Shown here one piece after another: positions 60,168 through 64,000 of a stretch of DNA of 64,000 nucleotides (positions within the stretch are counted from its first letter, which is position 1; the number at the start of each line of letters is the position of its first letter). The notes under the pieces were generated by a model, which had not been told where the DNA came from, ran no database searches, and was given only the letters and a program-made list of their open reading frames with translations. The position numbers and the translations under genes are program-made. The DNA comes from Paenibacillus sp. NEAU-GSW1. Lineage in GTDB: Bacteria; Bacillota; Bacilli; Paenibacillales; Paenibacillaceae. The DNA is taken from positions 1 through 64,000 of the forward strand of contig NZ_WOVL01000004.1 of the NCBI RefSeq assembly GCF_009737085.1, written 5' to 3'.

Positions 60168-62426
60168 TCACTCACCCTGCGCGTTTGCCCGCACTCTTCT
60201 TAAACTTTCCTCAAACAAAGCGCTCAACCTCGGCGTTCCTGCCATCATATCTTGAATAAGAGGCTGCATAATATCGCGAGCCAGTTCTGCTTTCCTAGTA
60301 GTATTGGTTTCATTTGCAAGCTCTGGCAAATCCCGTTCGAATTGCAGCAGTTGATTGCGGAACAATAGGAAAAAAAACACTCGGAACGGTGAACTTGCCA
60401 CTACCAATTTCCACTTCTTATCTATATCCATAAACGCCTTTACGCACTTTGTTGCATTTATTTGGCTCCACTCGACTACGGAATCAATGTGGCTGTCAAT
60501 TTGCTTAAGCAGCTCGTAGCATTGATTTAATTGTTCTGGCAATTGTGTTAAACGGGCAACAGCAGCAACTACTCTTTCACTATCATAACTTTTCAGAGTC
60601 CCTAATTCTCTTCTTAGTATTTCGGAGTCCATGTATGTATCCTGAACCTGCTTCAACACTTCCGCCATGGGCATCCACGTCGTATGTTTTATTTTGGCTC
60701 CTTGGGCCGACGTGTTAGTAAATCGAATTTCAGGGTGATTCACCAATAACTCTTCAATGTCAGCTAATGTCGTTTTCATGCCGTAATTCGTTGGATTCAT
60801 AGAACCCTGAACATTCTCTACAAACAAGCCGACATCTTTCAATATCGCGTCAGCGTAGTCCTTGGGCAAATGCTCTGCACCTGGGGCGTACAATTGCTTC
60901 CCTGGATATGACAGATCCTGTCCGGTAAATACAATCTCCTTAAATCCCATATATATTGCCGCTTGAATGGCTGTTCCCGTTACAGAATTGGTTGGACGGA
61001 CAATTGGATCGTCTTCTTTTAAGTCCATCAGATACTTGGTCACATAATCATTCGTGAAATGGACATGGAACAATTGATCCTTCTTTTCATCGACAATCTT
61101 GTATGCAACCATAGGCGTATACAAGAGCGGTATATGGCGTAGATCAAGACCTTTAAAAGCATTATAGTTATACTCGCTGCCATCCATCGTGACGATTAAA
61201 TGCGGTTCAATGCCATAATGCAGCAAAGATTGAATCGTCGTCCCGGCCGCGATAATAAAAGCATGCTCTTTCAATTGGCGCAGCGCTTCAATGTCTTCTG
61301 CCAAGGAAGGGCCGGCACCGGCAATAACAGCCTTCATACCGTCAAACCGTTCTTTCAAACCAGCGATGTTGGAGGTGCCTAGAGTCATCGCTAAATTATT
61401 CAGGCTATTCTCCGTCCATTCCCAGCCGAATTTTTCGTACATTCGAACGGTACCGCGATAATTCAAAATTGCCATCTGCGCATCAGCTGAAAACTGTATG
61501 AGATTGGTTTCGCTCATTCCATCGTATAACGGAAGCGCTACGATCTCAGGATCGCCCTTCATCTGCTTTAAAAACTGGTGCATCAACATATTACGAGTTT
61601 TTTTATCCGGACCGACGACAAAATCGGCCATATTCAGCTGGCTGAATATGGCTTGCAAATCAACCATCAACATGGCCGAACGTAGCATTTGCACATCAGG
61701 TTCATAAATAGTAAGCCTTTTATCTGAGAAAGCAACCGAAAATGCTTTAGCATGATAGCCGAGCCCGAATCCATACATGATAATATCAGACTTATCCATC
61801 ACCTTGTCTGTTATTTTCCGCACCCACCGGTTAGCCTCATCTTCAGGATCATACTGACTATGTATAAATTTCAACTTTTTATTCTCTTTAATCCAGGCAA
61901 GATTAGGCTTATTATTTCTGCTATATGTCAATTGGTAGTGGTTTTGATTACCGAACGCCTCTGTACGAAGTTGTTCATATGCCTTAGGGTATTGCTGCTT
62001 TAAAAACTGTTGGTTGGCTTCAAATCGACGCTGCATAACGGCGTCTTCTTCCCCTAAATCAGCCGCTAACTGTTGAAACAGAGGGATGAATTCATATTTT
62101 AAAATATCGCTTGCTCCAACATAATCTTCTTCATCTACATAGACATTCAGCATCTGGAAGGATTGGCTTATTCCTGCCGCCGCTTGCTGAAGGCGAAGCG
62201 CAAGTGCCGTATATGAGCGATCATTGTCAATCTGGCTGAGGACAGTTTGCAAAGTTTTATATAAATCATCCATTCCTTCTACGATTTCGGCGAATTGCTG
62301 CCAGAAGGAATCATTTATTGGTTCGTAAAATTTCTTTTCTGCCACATAACATGCGTCAATCATTTTAGGCAGAAAAACTTTAATGGCTTCAATGCTCTCT
62401 GCTGCATCTTGCATCACTTGATTCAT
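60168..62426 (-). CDS. Maf-type motility-associated glycosyltransferase, paralog 2
   Basis: 752-residue protein with the same segments as paralog 1 (AVIAGAGPSLAEDIEALR, AFIIAAGTTIQSLLHYG, LIVTMDGSEYNYNAF, EIVFTGQDLSYPGKQLYAPG). GAGGGGG lies 7 bp ahead of the ATG. It appears to begin the long glycosylation transcript, since a terminator precedes it on the fliT side. Two Maf proteins side by side suggest different acceptor sites or different sugar forms. Confidence 0.93.
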   Translation of the reverse strand: MNQVMQDAAESIEAIKVFLPKMIDACYVAEKKFYEPINDSFWQQFAEIVEGMDDLYKTLQTVLSQIDNDRSYTALALRLQQAAAGISQSFQMLNVYVDEEDYVGASDILKYEFIPLFQQLAADLGEEDAVMQRRFEANQQFLKQQYPKAYEQLRTEAFGNQNHYQLTYSRNNKPNLAWIKENKKLKFIHSQYDPEDEANRWVRKITDKVMDKSDIIMYGFGLGYHAKAFSVAFSDKRLTIYEPDVQMLRSAMLMVDLQAIFSQLNMADFVVGPDKKTRNMLMHQFLKQMKGDPEIVALPLYDGMSETNLIQFSADAQMAILNYRGTVRMYEKFGWEWTENSLNNLAMTLGTSNIAGLKERFDGMKAVIAGAGPSLAEDIEALRQLKEHAFIIAAGTTIQSLLHYGIEPHLIVTMDGSEYNYNAFKGLDLRHIPLLYTPMVAYKIVDEKKDQLFHVHFTNDYVTKYLMDLKEDDPIVRPTNSVTGTAIQAAIYMGFKEIVFTGQDLSYPGKQLYAPGAEHLPKDYADAILKDVGLFVENVQGSMNPTNYGMKTTLADIEELLVNHPEIRFTNTSAQGAKIKHTTWMPMAEVLKQVQDTYMDSEILRRELGTLKSYDSERVVAAVARLTQLPEQLNQCYELLKQIDSHIDSVVEWSQINATKCVKAFMDIDKKWKLVVASSPFRVFFFLLFRNQLLQFERDLPELANETNTTRKAELARDIMQPLIQDMMAGTPRLSALFEESLRRVRANAQGE

Positions 62427-62516
62427 GATCAAGCCCCCTCAAGCTATGTACTGTATATATATATCGGTCAACCATTCGCTTAATGTGATATGAATATATT
62501 CCCACAGCAGTGATAC

Positions 62517-62550
62517 AACAAGCCGTCGGAGCGGAATCCGACGGCTTGTT
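62517..62550 (-). terminator. Terminator after the fliT-like gene
   Basis: AACAAGCCGTCGGA and TCCGACGGCTTGTT form a 14-bp stem with a 6-nt loop. The minus-strand tail is only moderately T-rich. It ends the fliD-fliS-fliT run and separates it from the Maf genes. Confidence 0.78.
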
Positions 62551-62560
62551 CAGTCTCATA

Positions 62561-62887
62561 TTATTTTTTTGTATCAAAGAAAAAGCTCTCTGCCGCGTAA
62601 GCATTTTGGTAACCTTTCTTCTGCAAACGCGATTGCGACATTTTGTTAATCGCTTGTGCTGCTTCCTCTTTTAAAGCTATCATTCGGAATACTACGGCCT
62701 CGTCCAATTCACCGATTTCTTTCAGCATTCTCTTCTCAGTATCCGTAATATTGGATTTAAGCTCCAAATTTCGGATAACCTCATCCCTGAGCTCTACCAA
62801 AGCCGCTAGCTCATCGCTGTCTGCCATATCCAAACGCTGGGAAAGACTTAACGTTGTCTCGTATAAGCGTTCTAATGAAGCTTTCAT
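62561..62887 (-). CDS. FliT-like flagellar protein
   Basis: Helical protein of 108 residues directly after fliS, with an ATGA overlap. Length, helix content and position fit FliT-type flagellar export chaperones, which bind FliD in many bacteria. Sequence motifs are weak, so the name is from context. An alternative start at 62947 would overlap fliS by 64 bp and lacks support. Confidence 0.72.
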   Translation of the reverse strand: MKASLERLYETTLSLSQRLDMADSDELAALVELRDEVIRNLELKSNITDTEKRMLKEIGELDEAVVFRMIALKEEAAQAINKMSQSRLQKKGYQNAYAAESFFFDTKK

Positions 62888-63285
62888 TGTACAGAGCCCG
62901 TATTCATTTGAACATTCGCGGACGTACCTTTCATAATTTGTTTCCACGCGTCACGAAGCTCTGTTAAATGCCCGATAACTTCCATTGCGGGAGCGGCATC
63001 CTTCTTGATATTGGATTGAATGAGCAAATGAAGCATATATTCGTAAATTCGCACCAAATCATTCGAAATTTCAAAGCTTCGGTCGAGGGAAGCAATCAGC
63101 TCATTTATGACAGATTGAGCCTTTTTCAGATTCGTATTGGCAGATTCATAATTGCGGTTTCGAATGCTTTCAGCGCCAGCTCTCGTAAATCGAATAGCTC
63201 CTTCGTACAGCATAATGACAAGCTGGCCGCGCGAAGCGGTTTGGACTGAAGATTGCTGATAAGCTTGATAAGGTGAATTGATCAA
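62884..63285 (-). CDS. fliS: Flagellar export chaperone FliS
   Basis: Binds flagellin in the cytoplasm and keeps it export-ready. The N-terminal YQQSSVQTASRGQLVIMLYEGAI-type region is characteristic of the family; 133 residues is normal. It lies 18 bp after fliD with an AAAGGAGTG site, and overlaps the fliT-like gene. Confidence 0.93.
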   Translation of the reverse strand: MINSPYQAYQQSSVQTASRGQLVIMLYEGAIRFTRAGAESIRNRNYESANTNLKKAQSVINELIASLDRSFEISNDLVRIYEYMLHLLIQSNIKKDAAPAMEVIGHLTELRDAWKQIMKGTSANVQMNTGSVQ

Positions 63286-63303
63286 ACCGTTTCACTCCTT
63301 TAA

Positions 63304-64000
63304 CTACTGTAAATAACTGGATAGAGAGGAAGATTGAGAGTTGAATTTATTAATCGCAGTTTCCATAGCCGAAAACGTTTTGTAATATTGATCTTCGGCT
63401 TTATCCAGACGATCGAGCATTTGTTTTTCGCGATTTTTCATCGCTCTGATTTGGTCACCTAATAAAGAAGTTTCCATGAAGCTGCCTGTCAGGTCCGTGC
63501 TTGTTAACGAGGTACCTGCCTTTTTAGACATATTCTCCAATGCAGTCATGGATGATTTCGTCATTTTGCTAAATACGCCATTCGTGCTGTCCGAGAACAA
63601 AGCGATAACCGCATCGGGATTATCACTCAGCGCTTTTTGAAGCTTGTCCTCATCCAACACCAGTTTTCCTTTTTCCGAATAGCTTCCTGTTGTAATCCCA
63701 ATAGAAAGGGCGTTCCCGGAAGAATCTATAATCCCTTTGACCAAATCGTTTGTCGCTAAGCGAAATTGGGAAATCATTGTTGATAGCGAGCTGTCGCTCT
63801 TAAGCAAGCCGCTCCTCGCTTTCGCTTCCCAATTTTTAATATCGTCTTCCGTCATTTCTTCTTTTTCGTCGCTTGTCAGCGGTTTATAATCATAGTTTTT
63901 CTTTTCAGAAAGCTCTGAGTTTACCGAACTGATCAGACTGTTATACTCCGTTATAAACGACTTAATGGTATCGACGATCTTAGTTGTATCCTGCCTTGCA
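63304..64000 (-). CDS. fliD: Flagellar hook-associated protein 2 (filament cap) FliD, C-terminal part
   Basis: The reading frame is open from the stop at 63304 to the right edge, so the N-terminal part is outside the window. The visible ~231 residues include the FliD C-terminal features: YKPLTSDEKEEM, a segment WEAKARSGLLKSDSSLS and a coiled-coil end (LDKAEDQYYKTFSAMETAI). FliD caps the filament. It is followed closely by fliS. Confidence 0.93.
   Translation of the reverse strand, partial: ARQDTTKIVDTIKSFITEYNSLISSVNSELSEKKNYDYKPLTSDEKEEMTEDDIKNWEAKARSGLLKSDSSLSTMISQFRLATNDLVKGIIDSSGNALSIGITTGSYSEKGKLVLDEDKLQKALSDNPDAVIALFSDSTNGVFSKMTKSSMTALENMSKKAGTSLTSTDLTGSFMETSLLGDQIRAMKNREKQMLDRLDKAEDQYYKTFSAMETAINKFNSQSSSLSSYLQ

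Overview
The window looks like chromosomal DNA of a Gram-positive, flagellated member of the Paenibacillaceae (Paenibacillus or Cohnella type). The evidence is the 16S rRNA 5' end at the left edge, the ligA-pcrA-pcrB order, a ftsE-ftsX-M23-ctpB-minJ-uvrB-uvrA block, long-form HPF, and strong AGGAGG-type ribosome binding sites. Almost all genes lie on the minus strand. The exceptions are a sugar isomerase/epimerase-like gene (16.8 kb), a VanW/G5 protein (29.9 kb) and a metallo-beta-lactamase-fold hydrolase (46.8 kb).

Layout, left to right. 1-480: start of a leftward rRNA operon (16S 5' end, boxA, two promoters) and the ligA terminator. 0.5-9.4 kb: ligA, pcrA, pcrB, an unrecognised protein and a U32 peptidase-family protein. 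9.5-16.6 kb: three tandem paralogous exported proteins with a copper-amine-oxidase-type N-terminal domain, followed upstream by an exported HtrA-like PDZ protease. 16.8-23.4 kb: the isomerase-like gene, a small membrane protein, uvrA and uvrB. 23.8-29.6 kb: minJ-like, ctpB, a coiled-coil M23 murein hydrolase, ftsX and ftsE, a cell-division and wall-hydrolysis module. 29.9-31.8 kb: the VanW/G5 protein and a 114-bp tandem repeat. 31.8-40.7 kb: complete arginine biosynthesis cluster argC-J-B-D-F-G-H, read leftward from a promoter overlapped by an ArgR-like operator and interrupted by structured intergenic elements. 40.7-48 kb: yitT-type protein, prfB with programmed frameshift, secA, hpf, MBL hydrolase and a cold-shock gene.

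48-64 kb is a flagellin glycosylation locus: fliD (cut by the window edge), fliS and a fliT-like gene, two Maf-type glycosyltransferases, then legB-legC-legG-legI-legH, ptmE and legF. These together predict synthesis of CMP-legionaminic acid (or a close nonulosonic acid) and its transfer to flagellin. At the far end sit two visibly AT-rich genes, a TPR plus alkaline-phosphatase/sulfatase-fold protein and a class I methyltransferase, which look like later additions that may decorate the glycan.

The most unusual signals are the TPR-sulfatase/methyltransferase pair, the exported stalk-domain paralogs with their protease, the 114-bp tandem repeat, an array of four CCTGC-N6-GCAGG palindromes upstream of yitT, and a MITE-like element in the arg cluster. 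All functional statements rest on reading the sequence and on family knowledge; no database search was made.
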